Assembly: GCF_947623445.1 (NCBI RefSeq)
Contig: NC_135246.1
Coordinates: 11,639,856-11,703,855, forward strand
Direction of reading: 5' to 3'
From: Clavelina lepadiformis
Lineage: Eukaryota; Chordata; Ascidiacea; Aplousobranchia; Clavelinidae
Length of the DNA stretch: 64,000 nucleotides
Position numbers and translations under genes: made by a program. Positions within the stretch are counted from its first letter, which is position 1. Every line of letters begins with the position of its first letter. The notes beneath the pieces are model-generated. The model did no database searches, had not been told where the DNA came from, and was given only the letters and a program-made list of their open reading frames with translations. Below, one piece after another: positions 1 to 11,046 of the stretch.

Positions 1-1329
1 CGCATCCAGATCCTTGTATTTTCTCCTTTTGGCAGGAGGCCCTTGGGCACAGAGCGCCTCAATCTTGTTTTTGTTTATGTTCTGCAATTTCCTTAAAGCT
101 TCTATAAATTTCCAAATGGTTGGGTGTTGCATTGATAACATCCTGTTTATTAGACTGTGGTGACCTTCAACTTTGTTGTTGGTTCTGGCTTCGCCATTTA
201 ACACCCGAACATGGACGTTCCAGAAGTCATGTGAATATGGCGGGTCTCTTCGGAGCTGAGTTCGAAAGCGACGCCCGATGTAAGTACGCTCAAAGTAGTC
301 GAGAAGCGGAAGCATTTCATCAGGCAAAAATTCCTCTAATGTTTCAAAAGCCTCAATCAGATGCTGTATTGGAACAAATGCCAAAGCCGGTATGTGACGC
401 AGCAGTAGTGCAAATTCTTGATCATTTTGATACCTTCTTTGAAGTCCGATTTGCTGCATGTGCTTCCTGACATTTTGATTTAAATGAAAAAAGCAACCAC
501 TTACTGTGAGGTCATCATAGTCAAACACCATCCGAATTGCATTTATTGCAGACATTTCAAAATCAACCAAAAAACTTGTTGGATGTGCATTTGGTATCAG
601 TTGCCACGCTGCGCGAAATAACCGCTCATATGTTTCTTGTGCTTTGTTCGGTAGTAAACAGTACAACGCTGGGACAAGGTCGCCATGTCGTGAAGCATGG
701 ATAGAGTAAACCTGTGAAAATATTGGCGGGGTAACCTTGAACGTCCCATCAGCTTGCCAGTTTTCTGATAATTCTAGTACTCTTTTGCTCTCTTCGGTGC
801 CAAAAATTAATATCCTATTTTCTTCAGCTCCTGAGTCATACTGCAAAAAAAGTTCAGACCCCATAGCATCATCTAAAAGAATATTTTTGTACGAGTCAGG
901 TATTTCTAAATCTGTGCAGTTCAGTGGATTTGCAGGTGCTGCAACAGTCCTAAGTCGTGTTCGTTGTATTGATCTTTTCAGATTTTTTTCCACAATATGC
1001 GCTCTGACGGCACCTGGCAATCCCACTGTCGCGTCAGATATGATATTTGCTGGTGTGGACGTATCGTTAGCGTTGCCAGCGCGTTCCTTGACGACCGTAA
1101 GTAGTTTGGCCACTTGAACATGTCTCTCTTCTTGTAGGTGACTGTGTTCGTGCAACTCTTTCGTGACTAAGCCATCTACAGTATGGAGACGTGCCTTACA
1201 AAAACTCTTGTGGTAATTACTGCATCTCCAGAATGCAGTTTTCCCGTCTGAACTTTGTCCATCTCTCCAGAAAATGTAATGGTTGTAAACTAATTTTTTC
1301 TTACCTCTTTGTGAGATTACTTCTGCCAT
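1..1329 (-). CDS. FLYWCH-MULE transposase, 3' end beyond left edge
   Basis: This is an uninterrupted minus-strand frame of 443 codons from an ATG at 1329 to base 1, still open at the window edge. Residues about 8-65 form a FLYWCH zinc finger: a GKKKLVYNHYIFW start, a FWRC core, CKARLHT and a final HEHSHL. Residues about 190-400 match the MULE transposase domain: WQADGTFKV (first Asp), FLVDFEMSAINAIR (second Asp), GCFFHLNQNVRKHMQ, LLDYFERTYIG, and an NNKVEGHHS segment that probably holds the catalytic Glu. The protein would bind element ends and catalyse cut-and-paste transposition in the nucleus. The tail, AKRRKYKDLDA, is basic and may be near the C terminus. No stop or frameshift is seen, so it may be a young or even active copy. 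Family assignment is strong; completeness cannot be judged from this window. Confidence 0.87.
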   Translation of the reverse strand, partial: MAEVISQRGKKKLVYNHYIFWRDGQSSDGKTAFWRCSNYHKSFCKARLHTVDGLVTKELHEHSHLQEERHVQVAKLLTVVKERAGNANDTSTPANIISDATVGLPGAVRAHIVEKNLKRSIQRTRLRTVAAPANPLNCTDLEIPDSYKNILLDDAMGSELFLQYDSGAEENRILIFGTEESKRVLELSENWQADGTFKVTPPIFSQVYSIHASRHGDLVPALYCLLPNKAQETYERLFRAAWQLIPNAHPTSFLVDFEMSAINAIRMVFDYDDLTVSGCFFHLNQNVRKHMQQIGLQRRYQNDQEFALLLRHIPALAFVPIQHLIEAFETLEEFLPDEMLPLLDYFERTYIGRRFRTQLRRDPPYSHDFWNVHVRVLNGEARTNNKVEGHHSLINRMLSMQHPTIWKFIEALRKLQNINKNKIEALCAQGPPAKRRKYKDLDA

Positions 1330-1894
1330 TTTCAGACCTTAAAAATCAGTTTTATTCTAAAAGTGTCGGCATCTAGTCTGCAAAAGTATCTCAATTTAGT
1401 ATCTCAATCACGTGGCTATAGGCATTACACCGGGTTTACTGGCAACTCACTTAAACAACACAAAGTCGTAAATGTACAAAACAAGATCACTTGATTCCTG
1501 TCTGTTCAATCTGCTAATTCTGCTCATCTGCTGTCTCACTCTCCAGTCTCCACCTGCTGGGCTTCTCCAACTCTTTTTGCAATTTACAATTATTAGCATA
1601 ACCATAACCAAGACTTAAAACTAGGGGAGTCCTGACGTACAGCTTCAATCTGACAATTTACTTAACTAAAGTGTCCATTGTTATTGCAATAAGTCCATTG
1701 TTACAACATGAGATAGGCTACAACGCATTGTTTCATAATCTCATCAAACAACTCGTCTAGACTGGGAAAATGTATGTAACAATAAGAAATCTATGAATAT
1801 GGGTCACCGTACAAGGGGCCAAAAAACTCTACGAGTGGCAACCTTGACTGCAATACACATACTGGATAGTGACTAGATAGTGAATTAGAATTTT

Positions 1895-2064
1895 GACGGC
1901 CAATTTGTCGTCGGTTAATTTGATCGCCGGCCAATTTATCGACGGTTAATTTGATCGCCGGCCAGTTTATGTCACAGTCAGTTTGTCTGCGGTCAATTTA
2001 CGTCACGTTCAGTTGACCCCGGTGAGTTTGTTCGCGGCCACTTTCCCGCGGCCATATGTCGTGG
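1895..2064. repeat. About eleven 15-bp tandem units, probable MULE terminal region
   Basis: Consecutive imperfect units of 13-16 bp begin with CGGYCA or CGGTTA followed by RTTTG/A and end near TCGA or TCGC, for example CGGCCAATTTGTCGT and CGGTTAATTTGATCGC. The first two units recur as a dimer of about 31 bp before the array degenerates toward 2064. It lies about 570 bp upstream of the transposase start. Mutator-like elements often carry arrays of short sub-repeats in their ends, so this is probably one terminus. The matching terminus would lie left of the window. Confidence 0.7.
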
Positions 2065-2250
2065 AACCATAATTTTCATCCTCAGACTAAGGAAAGTCTT
2101 TGCACGACTTAAACCCGACGATGATAATTCATCACTTGAGTCTCGGTTACCGAACTACCCTATATGCAAATTTTGATTGTAACATATTTTTATTTGTTTT
2201 TTTTGAATTTTCATATCATATTGCCTGAATTTAAAACCGTCCACTAAACA

Positions 2251-2370
2251 GAAGCAAGTGTTATGTCTTATTAATGTCTTGCCCAAGGACATTACACTGT
2301 GTATCGTACACGAGACGTATTATTACAAGACCAGCACTAAAACCACTTCGCTACTGAGTCGAGTGTGGTA
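2251..2370 (-). repeat. tRNA-derived SINE-like copy 1
   Basis: Read on the minus strand it has a tRNA-like head (GTAGCGAAGTGGTTTTAGTG, then a box-B-like GTCTCGTG) and a tail with the motif GTCCTTGGGCAAG. The same order of segments occurs on the plus strand at 54071-54196. The two copies are clearly divergent. The GTCCTTGGGCAAG tail resembles tails I remember from several invertebrate SINEs. No terminal duplication was recognised. Confidence 0.55.
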
Positions 2371-2549
2371 TTCAACATACTTAACAATTACTAAAAATTA
2401 AACTTTAAACGTTTGAACACAAATGATAATTTTAAATCAGATTTTTGCAAAAACTAGTAAACATGAAGATTATTGGGACAAGTAGAAACTTAATTGCGTG
2501 TTTGCATTATTCCACTTGCTATTTCATTGATGATTACTACATACAGTCC

Positions 2550-2707
2550 CTGTTGGAAAGTTTGCTTTTAGTGCGCCAATAAATGTAATGCCAAAATTTG
2601 CGCCACGCTAATGTAACACTTATAAAATAGTATACGGCAAATAGCAAAAACCACTTTGGTCTGCAATGGAAAAATCTGGCGCATCATACAAACTTTCCCG
2701 TAGAGCT
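2550..2707. mobile_element. 158-bp MITE with 8-bp target duplication
   Basis: Inverted ends related to GGAAAGTTTG flank this short non-coding element: TTGGAAAGTTTGC at the left and AAACTTTCCC at the right, each followed inward by a TGCGCCA or TGGCGCA block. The identical 8-mer TACAGTCC sits immediately outside both ends (2542-2549 and 2708-2715). An 8-bp duplication fits the hAT superfamily. It has no coding capacity. Confidence 0.65.
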
Positions 2708-2715
2708 TACAGTCC

Positions 2716-5270
2716 TACATAAAAAAATTTGCACTTGTGCTAGCCCAGAAAGTAACCGCAATGCCTGTCAAATCAAAATGCTATCTTTATCATTCCCAAT
2801 TTTTTTTATTCCTCGCACCCCTAGAAAACAATTTGTCTGTTGTTGCACTCCTTGCTTCCACGCAATGCAGCCTTTGGCTGACAAAAGTTAAATACTTTGA
2901 AATCCAATAATTGCCTTTGCTTGGGTTTCACACCCCTTAAATAGTTTACTGACAATTTCTGTTTCGGTGGTCCACTAATTTAGATCACTAAATTATAATG
3001 ACAATATTTTTAAGTGACATAATACAAACGAGTAAATATGTTTACAATAGTCTCCAGGCTTTGCGGCCCACATGAAACAGCTCCTAATCCTTGGTTACTA
3101 TTTAGCCAGTCACACCACTGGCACTGATTGTGACTCAATTATGCAAGTCGGCTTAATCACCTATTCATTAATCTCAAGCATTTAGACCAATCATTAAGAA
3201 TATAGAAGTGAATATTTTACCAGCATCCATTTACAGAAGTTGCAAAATCACAGTACCATGACCAGAGGTTTTTCCTGATAGGTTTATTGCTCTTTATTTT
3301 GGAGGGTGAAAGGATTTCCAATGGAAAAATGGTTAGCTATTGGGCCCATATGCTGGAGATTTCAAGTTCCAATCAAACCTATGTTAGACTTTTTTGGTCA
3401 AGTTTATGTTTGAGGTACTTGTATATAAGAGGTGAGTGTTTGGGTTGGAGGGGATAGTTTTAATTTAATTCAATAAATTTCGCAAAAACTAGTGTGTGAT
3501 TTTAAGTAAAAGTTAGAGTTTATTTTAATTTGCAGCATAACTTAGTAATTCAATCATGAAAAGTGAGAGTTCAGGTCGGAGGGAATTAGTTTTATGTTAA
3601 TTTACACCTTGGAAAAATTAGTATGCCATTTTAAGTTGAAAATCGGCATATATTACATTACATACATCAATTCACAGACTGGCCTAATTGCATTTACCAT
3701 ATTCCCTGTATGGAAAACTTGCAATTTAGGAGATTTGCACCAAAAATATTAGGGTTTATGTTTTATGCTATGCCAGTATTTTACGCCACAAATTTCCTAA
3801 TTCTTATTTTAAACAATTAGAGCCAATGCAAAAACCTTAGGCTTCTTCGTATTTATCTGTACCACTAGCACTGTCATGTTACAACTGCCAGGCGATGAAA
3901 CTAAAGAAAATTTTACTGCACTTGCAACATTGGTATGCTTGTTTCTTGCACATGTGCGCAACCACAAAATGTCTTTGCATACTAGACTCCAGCTACTCAG
4001 ATTGTGACGTTTTGTGGTTGTGCACTAGTGTACTAGGCTATAGACCACAAAAAAGATTGACTTTACAAAAAACCAAATGTATCACGTGGCTTTGTTCCAA
4101 CAGACTTGGAATTCAATGGTCAGTAGGCTACTGTAAAGGAAACCCATGCTAAAATAAGAGTAGGGTATTTAATATTTACGGTAAATTATTTTATGCCAAT
4201 ATAGTAGTAGAAGTTTGCATTTGCATGAATGAAGTGCTGTCAAGCAGTGTTCTGTGCACAACGTAGCTTTCTGGTGCACAAAATAGGTCAAAAACTACTT
4301 TGTAAGCTAAGTAATTCCCAAACAGTGATATTTGGTGCACACTCACGTATACCGGGGCACAGTACTTTGTTGCCTACTGCACGCCATTCTTTGAAAATTG
4401 CGCTGTCCGATGCACAAAAAATTTACATTCCATACTGGCTGTCAAGTGATCAAGTTAATATGCTATAACCCTATGTAATCGTGTTATAAATGCGCATAAG
4501 ACTACTTATGACAGCTTAGCCAAACATTAGCAAACAACACATAAACAATTATATTTCGACAAATCTCTTCTTTTTGTCATTCCGCCTTTCCAATTTCCAT
4601 CAGTCGACAAAACAAACCTACTTTCTACTTACCTTACAACTTGCTCAAGCTTTTGTTTTTCTTTTCTGAACAAGCTTAAGCTGATACGCTTCAGTAATTT
4701 TTGAATCACTGGGATATTTTATAAATATTTTTACTGTCAAAAACAGAATCTGTTTTTTCTACAATAGAGTTCTGTTCATTTTGCATAGAGCCCACAGCTG
4801 TAATAAAACATGGAAGCTGTCGTTTTTGCGCTTTCGGCACATCACACATTGCATTATGTAAGTAAATTAGCAATATTGCGTCATTACTTTTTGCAATGAT
4901 ATCACTCCTTCCAGCTTACTGAAAGATATGTTAAAATTGTAACTGATTGACTGAATTTATGGAAATTTTAACGTCAAGTTATACGTATATCGCAATACAG
5001 CCGTGTGATAAAATATGACATAATTACAATACTTGCCACAAAACTCACAGGTGCAAAAATATGTCCCGCTGCATTGTGGGTAATTTATTTTTATTTGGAC
5101 TGACAGATGGGTTGATTGCAAGAGCCATTCAGCTGAGGCAATATAGTCAGCCTAAGTCCCAAAAATTTCATTACTAAGAAACTGTGTATATATGCAGCCG
5201 AATTTACGACTAAAAGAAAAACAGTATGATGTCAACCTGCTGATAAGTTTTGCATTACAAGCAAAGGAAA
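2716..5270. other. Intergenic, no gene recognised
   Basis: AT-rich sequence between the MITE and the first GABPB coding exon. Open frames here (for example 3895-4152) show no family similarity, splice context or codon bias. A segment near 3705-3760 (CTGTATGGAAAACTTGC) may be an end of the same MITE family as 2550-2707. The GABPB promoter and 5' UTR should lie near the right end. Confidence 0.4.
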
Positions 5271-8200
5271 ATGCAACAAGCTACCGCGGTGAGTCGAATT
5301 TGTTAATGATACGTAGTTTCCATTTCCGTTTCCGCCTTAAACACTTTGCGCATCGTTTGCTATTACTAGCTTTGCAGTAGTAATTACAGTGCATTTGACG
5401 ATTGTAACCTAGTTTGATAAAAATTTGTTGGTATTTTGAGATGAAGTTAAATTTAAGTGGCATTTAAACGCATACCTTGCTGTTCTGACACAATTTTAAT
5501 GGTTTCAAAACATCAATGTTTTAAAACAGTTGATGAGAACAATGCGAATTTTCAGCTGTGAAGTTATGACGAGAATAATTCAGGCATAGGCGTTACGCAT
5601 TGTCTTGATGCAAATATGCAACTTTCGTTTTTAGCCTATACATAAGACACGAAATAAGCAAAACATGAACTAAGAAGTAGAGCACAGTTTAACATTACTG
5701 TTGTATTAGTTGGCTATAATACAAAGTAAGTTCAAGTGACACTAAAGGGCTAAACTTGCCACAAAGATAAAGCAATAGCCATTACATGCGCGATTAATTT
5801 TTATCCTCTGCACACTTAACAAATTTTCCAATCTGGCCTACATCTGTGGCTGTTGGCTGATAGTTAGTATGTTAAAGATAAAGGGCCAGCGTTTTCCAAC
5901 CTTTAGTCCTTCACGGACTGGTAAACAAGCATAAATAATTTCAGGGCTTGGCGTCATGCAAATATGTGCAGCTAGGCCTAAATGGATACATTTGATGTGT
6001 GGTAAAATCAAAACTGATTGGCTTGTCTCTGATAACGTTTCAAAAAGAATGAATTGACTTACTTCTGAACTATTTATTTATACAAAATATTATTGAATAG
6101 ATGTAAAAATAAACCGGGATCTTTCTAAACTCATAACCATAAAATTATTATCGTGTTGCCTGACAAAGTTTGCTTTGCTTTTTCATTTCCTGCAGCACAT
6201 TCCAGAGGATCATTACATGCCCTTTTTTCATTCGTTATCTTAACCATATAATGACTTTCATGTAGCCTAGCTGTGTTTATCTACAATATTTTACTCCAGT
6301 ATGTCTTGTACTCTCGTTACAAAAATGAAACTTGAGTTTAGCAATTGCATAATTGTAATCAAAATTAATTGCATCTAATAAAGAATGCAATTAACGATGC
6401 AAATACATTTAAACACGCTAAATAATCACCAGTAGAAGTTTTTCAAGCTTTTGCTATGACACCAAATTTAGCATCATTTTTTACATACTCCAACGTCAAT
6501 CATTTTTGTTTAGGCTGCCACTATTTCACCAGAAAAATATTGTGCGTTTAAAGCTGTTTTTCACAGTTTCTTGTTAACTTAACTTAAATGTTATAACATA
6601 GAAAGCTAATCCTAATGTAAATCTATCTTCTAATATGAATCTAACTTTAATTAAACCTTAAATAACTAAAATCAAGTTTTTGCATATCAATTCTCTAACC
6701 TAAGTGCCTATCGTTAACTATGGGTTGCGTGACCTACTTTCGGTGAAATAGTGTCTCTCTTTTTTTAAACCTTATGTATACATCTATGCTCTGTATGATA
6801 TGGTAGTACTAGTTTATTTATTTCAATAGATGCCATATGGCATTTGGTCTATATAAAACTTTCTTGAAACTTTTGTCAAAATACATCCAGGTCATGTAAC
6901 ATGAAAAAATTTATGCATGTCCTGCAGGCAACAGCTTTAATTTTATCTTTGTTGCTTATTGTAGTAAATTATTTTAATAGCATTCTATTTCTGCCTTGAG
7001 TAAACAACTTTTGATTGCATCAAGACAAGGAAATGACAGTGTGGTCCAAAATTTATTGGCCGAAGGAGCTACATTTACCTCAGACTGGGTAAGACAGAAA
7101 TGATGTTTTTGTTTCCTTTTATAAAGAGTGGCGGTTCTGTAACACCATGTAGGAACTAATTTCAATAGTGTTCTAATAGATTCAGTTATCAGCTGACACT
7201 TTTCTAAGCAGCTTGGGACTTCAGCATTGCATCTTGCTTGTATGAATGGCCATGTAAGTACAGTGCAACTGCTGACACGTGCTGGTATATCGTGGGATGG
7301 TCGAACTAAGGCAGACAAAACTCCATTACATTATGCTGCACAACACGGCCATTCTGATGTTGTTACAATACTTCTTAATCTGGGTGCTAATATCAATGCT
7401 ACTGACATGGTAAATACATAAATTTTGTTTTCTCAATGTAGTAAGCAGCTTGTGCTAAAAAAAGCATGTCTTCATGACATTTAGAAGTCTAAATTTTTGT
7501 TTTTAAACTTCTATATAGTTGCAAATGACTCCTCTGCACTGGGCAGTCATAGAAGGGCATTTCCTTGTCGTGAAGTTGCTTATTGAAAATAATGCAGATC
7601 TTGAAATACAAAATAAGGTATTTTACCACTAAATGGGCATACTAGATTTGATTGCTCATATAAAGTCATTAATAAAATGGCAATCTTCAAATTACTTTGT
7701 ACTTTACGATATCAGCAACGACATATAGTAGAAGACATAAGTGGGGTTACCGAACTAACTGAAGTAAGGGCTTTACCCTAGAAATGTTTTTGAATTAATT
7801 AAATATAGAAAAATGTGGTTGGTATATTTGAAAAAAATTGTTCGTTTTGTTTTTTAGTTTGACAAAACCCCTCTTCAGAGTGCTCAGGATGAATGCAAAT
7901 ATCACATTGTGGAATATATAAAAGTAAGTTTGCAAGACTTGGATTTTTCCTCTTTGCAAGATAAATAAGCAAGGACGTGTTTGTAGAGTTCGATGAATCA
8001 TCTGAATTATGAAGAAGAGCCTTCACTAGCTACTTCACCAGCTTCAGGTCTGGGCATTAATTTTGATGTTTTTTGTTAATTAATTAAACATTATCTACAT
8101 TTTTTGTAAACAAAGCTTTATCTATGAACAACTTTACGTGATTGTTGGTTTGATGTCATCTAATTATAGGATCAGCGAGTTCTGTTTTGGCTTCATTAGC

Positions 8201-9197
8201 AGCACTGTCTGGTTCTTCAGCAATATCAGGTATTTCCTCATTTAAAACCATTACACTTCTATGAACTGATGTAGTGAAAAATTCTTGGTTTTATTTCAGT
8301 GTTTATTGTTACTATTCTGTTAATTGTATTCCAGATAATTTTCCATGGATACATCAGGAGAGTGTGGCAAGTGGGGCACCGGTTTTGCTGGAAGGAGCCA
8401 ACATGGTTACTCTAACCGAGGCTGGAAAACTGGCATTACAAGCCTGGTCCAACTTATATGATGGTGTTTATTACTGCATTGCCAAATTGTTGTTTTCCAA
8501 TATATTTGTCTATAAAATTAACCTTCTCGATTTATTAGATGAACCAAGTAAGGAAAACAAGATATCGAATTTAGCAAATGCCTCATCTCCAGAATCTGAA
8601 CAGAAGGTATGTTTTTTGTTATTACAATATAATGGTCATACTTTGACACTTTCTTTAAGCTAAGAATTTACTTTTGTCTTTAGCAGGCATATTCAATCTC
8701 CCTTGCTAACCCAATGCTTTCATCATCGTCATCCAGTTTTGGGTCCGGAACTCAACCCATAACCTTTGTTGTGTCGCCACAGAAAACAAAGAATAAATTA
8801 AATGGTAACATTGTAATTAGAAAAATATCACAAAATGTGAAGAAAAACTGCAATGTATTTTTTGCTCTAGATGGGAAATTTTTGTCCCCCAAACGAAAGC
8901 GTAAACTTTCCGACCGCGATACATGCAAGTAAGTTAACAGAATTTCTCTGGGGATTGTATTGTGCAAGTATCAGCTCGTCTTATCATGGTATAGCATTCC
9001 GATATATTCTTCATGAATGCAGATCAAGGGATGTTACTCTTGGTGATAGCGCCATCGAACAGAAGGAAGATCTAGAAAGAAAGCTAGCAATGGCCTGCTC
9101 TGAAATTGCACTTTATCGGGAGAAGTTACAAATGAAAGAAGAAGAAGCACAGTTGTGCAAGAAGAAATTGGAAGTTTTTAAGCAAGGCAGAAGATGA
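5271..9197 (+). CDS. GABPB: GA-binding protein beta subunit (ankyrin repeats)
   Basis: Twelve exons: 5271-5288, 6981-7088, 7212-7409, 7519-7617, 7858-7923, 7987-8047, 8170-8229, 8335-8463, 8539-8606, 8687-8804, 8871-8928, 9023-9197. They give a 385-residue frame, close to human GABPB1 at about 395. Residues about 10-160 carry ankyrin repeats in GABPB order, with [30 protein letters not shown] and [12 protein letters not shown]. Next comes the conserved [15 protein letters not shown] segment, a PKRKRK nuclear signal, and a C-terminal coiled coil ([20 protein letters not shown]). In other animals the ankyrin part binds the ETS protein GABPA and the coiled coil makes the heterotetramer that activates housekeeping and mitochondrial genes. 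The first exon (MQQATA) and its 1.7-kb intron are the weakest part. A three-base-longer start of the tenth exon (8684) is equally possible. Confidence 0.9.
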
Positions 9198-11046
9198 TAA
9201 CATGTATTGCACTTAGTTTTTTTTGTTTTCGGGTGCTTTATAACGCTTGTTTTTTTATCAGATGAACAGCAATCCAATCTCAGATTGTCTTAGCTCTATT
9301 GTCACATTTTTACGTTTTAAAAAGCTGCCTCATCATAAGTACATAGCAGGATCACTATGCTGCTCTTTTGGAATAATTCTATTTAACTAGACGACCGATA
9401 TGGCTTTTGTGCTCTGTGTTTTGCATGTTCTTTTTCGTTTTTTATACCTCTCTAAACCTAATCACATGCGGTTCGTCCATAGTGTCAATTTTTAACTTAA
9501 TTAAAATTTTTTGAGGAATTATGGTGCTACCAAACCTAAGCGTTGTGAAATTCAAAAACGTCAAATCTGAAAAAAAATTTACTTTGCTGGCGTAAGAACG
9601 GACAAACGTTAACATGACTGTGTTGTTTTCCTGCGCGTTGTTGCCAAGGAGAAAGTTTGGTCATTACTTTTATCCTCGATCGATAGAAACTTGACGCATT
9701 ATGGTTTCCACCAAATCTCTCATACTTTTTGCTTGTTTTGTCATCCGGGGATCATGTAGTTTCGTCGAAGTTATAACTGTTTCGGCCGGTTGCTTGTAAC
9801 CGATTTGCAGATACCCAAGCTCTAATATTCTTCAGGAAGCCGACTGGTGAGAAATCTTCTAGTATAAGATCTAATAGTAACCATCGTAGTAGCGATCCAA
9901 GGGCGGCACCAAAGTTTAGATTTTTGATTCGTCATAGTTTAACATCTGTATAGTTAGTTAGACCAACTGGAACAGGAATTGATCGCCTCCCCTAAAGTAT
10001 GTGAAAGTTACGTATTGTAGTGCTTTGTACTTTATGATGATTTTGCTGCAGGGTTTCTATATGTTTCATCTCATGAAGCAAATTTATTCCACTGTTCTTT
10101 GAGATCATTCTTGACCTAAACGTTTTGTGGTACTAGTGAGCCAGTGATTCACTAACCGGCGGACGATATTTTTGTAAACGGGTGGAACAGAATTGATGTC
10201 ATCACTTCCTTTTTTGAATTAAGCGGAAATTCACAACAAATTACACAAACTATTTTTCACAAGAAGAAATAACGGTGACATGCAAATGTACACATTCTGA
10301 AGGCATATTTTTCCCAACTTACTGCTGGATTAAGGCATGAATTTACAAGAATATTACTTAAAAGCTGTTTTTATATTTAAATGCTTACCACATGAAAGGT
10401 GAAATCAACGGAAATAAGAATTCAAAAAAGTAAAAAATTGCCTGGCTTATTTTGTGCATTCGCGATCACAAATATATTGCTCAACTAACAGACAGTTTTG
10501 GGTCTGCCCCGAACCAAATGCTAATATGACTGGTGTTGTTTTTAGCCTGGACTCTAGATGGTGCACCTGAAAGTACCAGATTGCTTGTAAAATGTAGCTA
10601 ATAATGACCTTGAATGTTGGTTAAATGTGTGCTTTTTGGCTTAAAATTTTTGCTTTAAGATATGTAATTTTGTCTGCATTTTACGAAGTTATAACCAAAG
10701 ACGTGCTAAGTCGCACGTGGAATTTTGAGTAAGCCTATTCCTTTTTCACTACAGAATAAAACAAGAAAATTAGGGAGCTGCCCGCTGCCGCCCCTAGAAA
10801 ATATTTTTCACAACTAATCAACAACAATAGTTAGGTATGGAAAATAGGGCAGTATGTAAGAAGTTTACAACTTGAATCCTCAACCGCTTCATGGGGTCGT
10901 GATGGTAGGATTAGGTGTATGATAAATAATCTGCACGCCATATGTAATGAAGTAACGTATGTGTATTTATCAATACCTTTGGTGGAATAAAATAACATGA
11001 TAGCAGAGCAATTTGTTCAGAAAGTTAAAAAGATTAAATTGTAAAA
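9198..11046. other. Intergenic, no gene recognised
   Basis: Lies between the GABPB stop codon and the SMYD1 stop codon, so it should contain both 3' UTRs of this convergent pair. No exon-like frame, RNA gene or clear repeat was seen. No plain AATAAA was found close behind the GABPB stop. Confidence 0.4.

Noticed and set aside
120-1117. Plus-strand open frames at 120-470 and 737-1117
   Set aside because: They are antisense to the long minus-strand transposase frame and have no similarity of their own.
3895-4468. Two plus-strand open frames before GABPB
   Set aside because: No family similarity, no splice context, Cys-rich random-looking composition.
5890-5935. MITE-like end (CAGCGTTTTCCAACC) in the first GABPB intron
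   Set aside because: No inverted partner or flanking duplication could be located.
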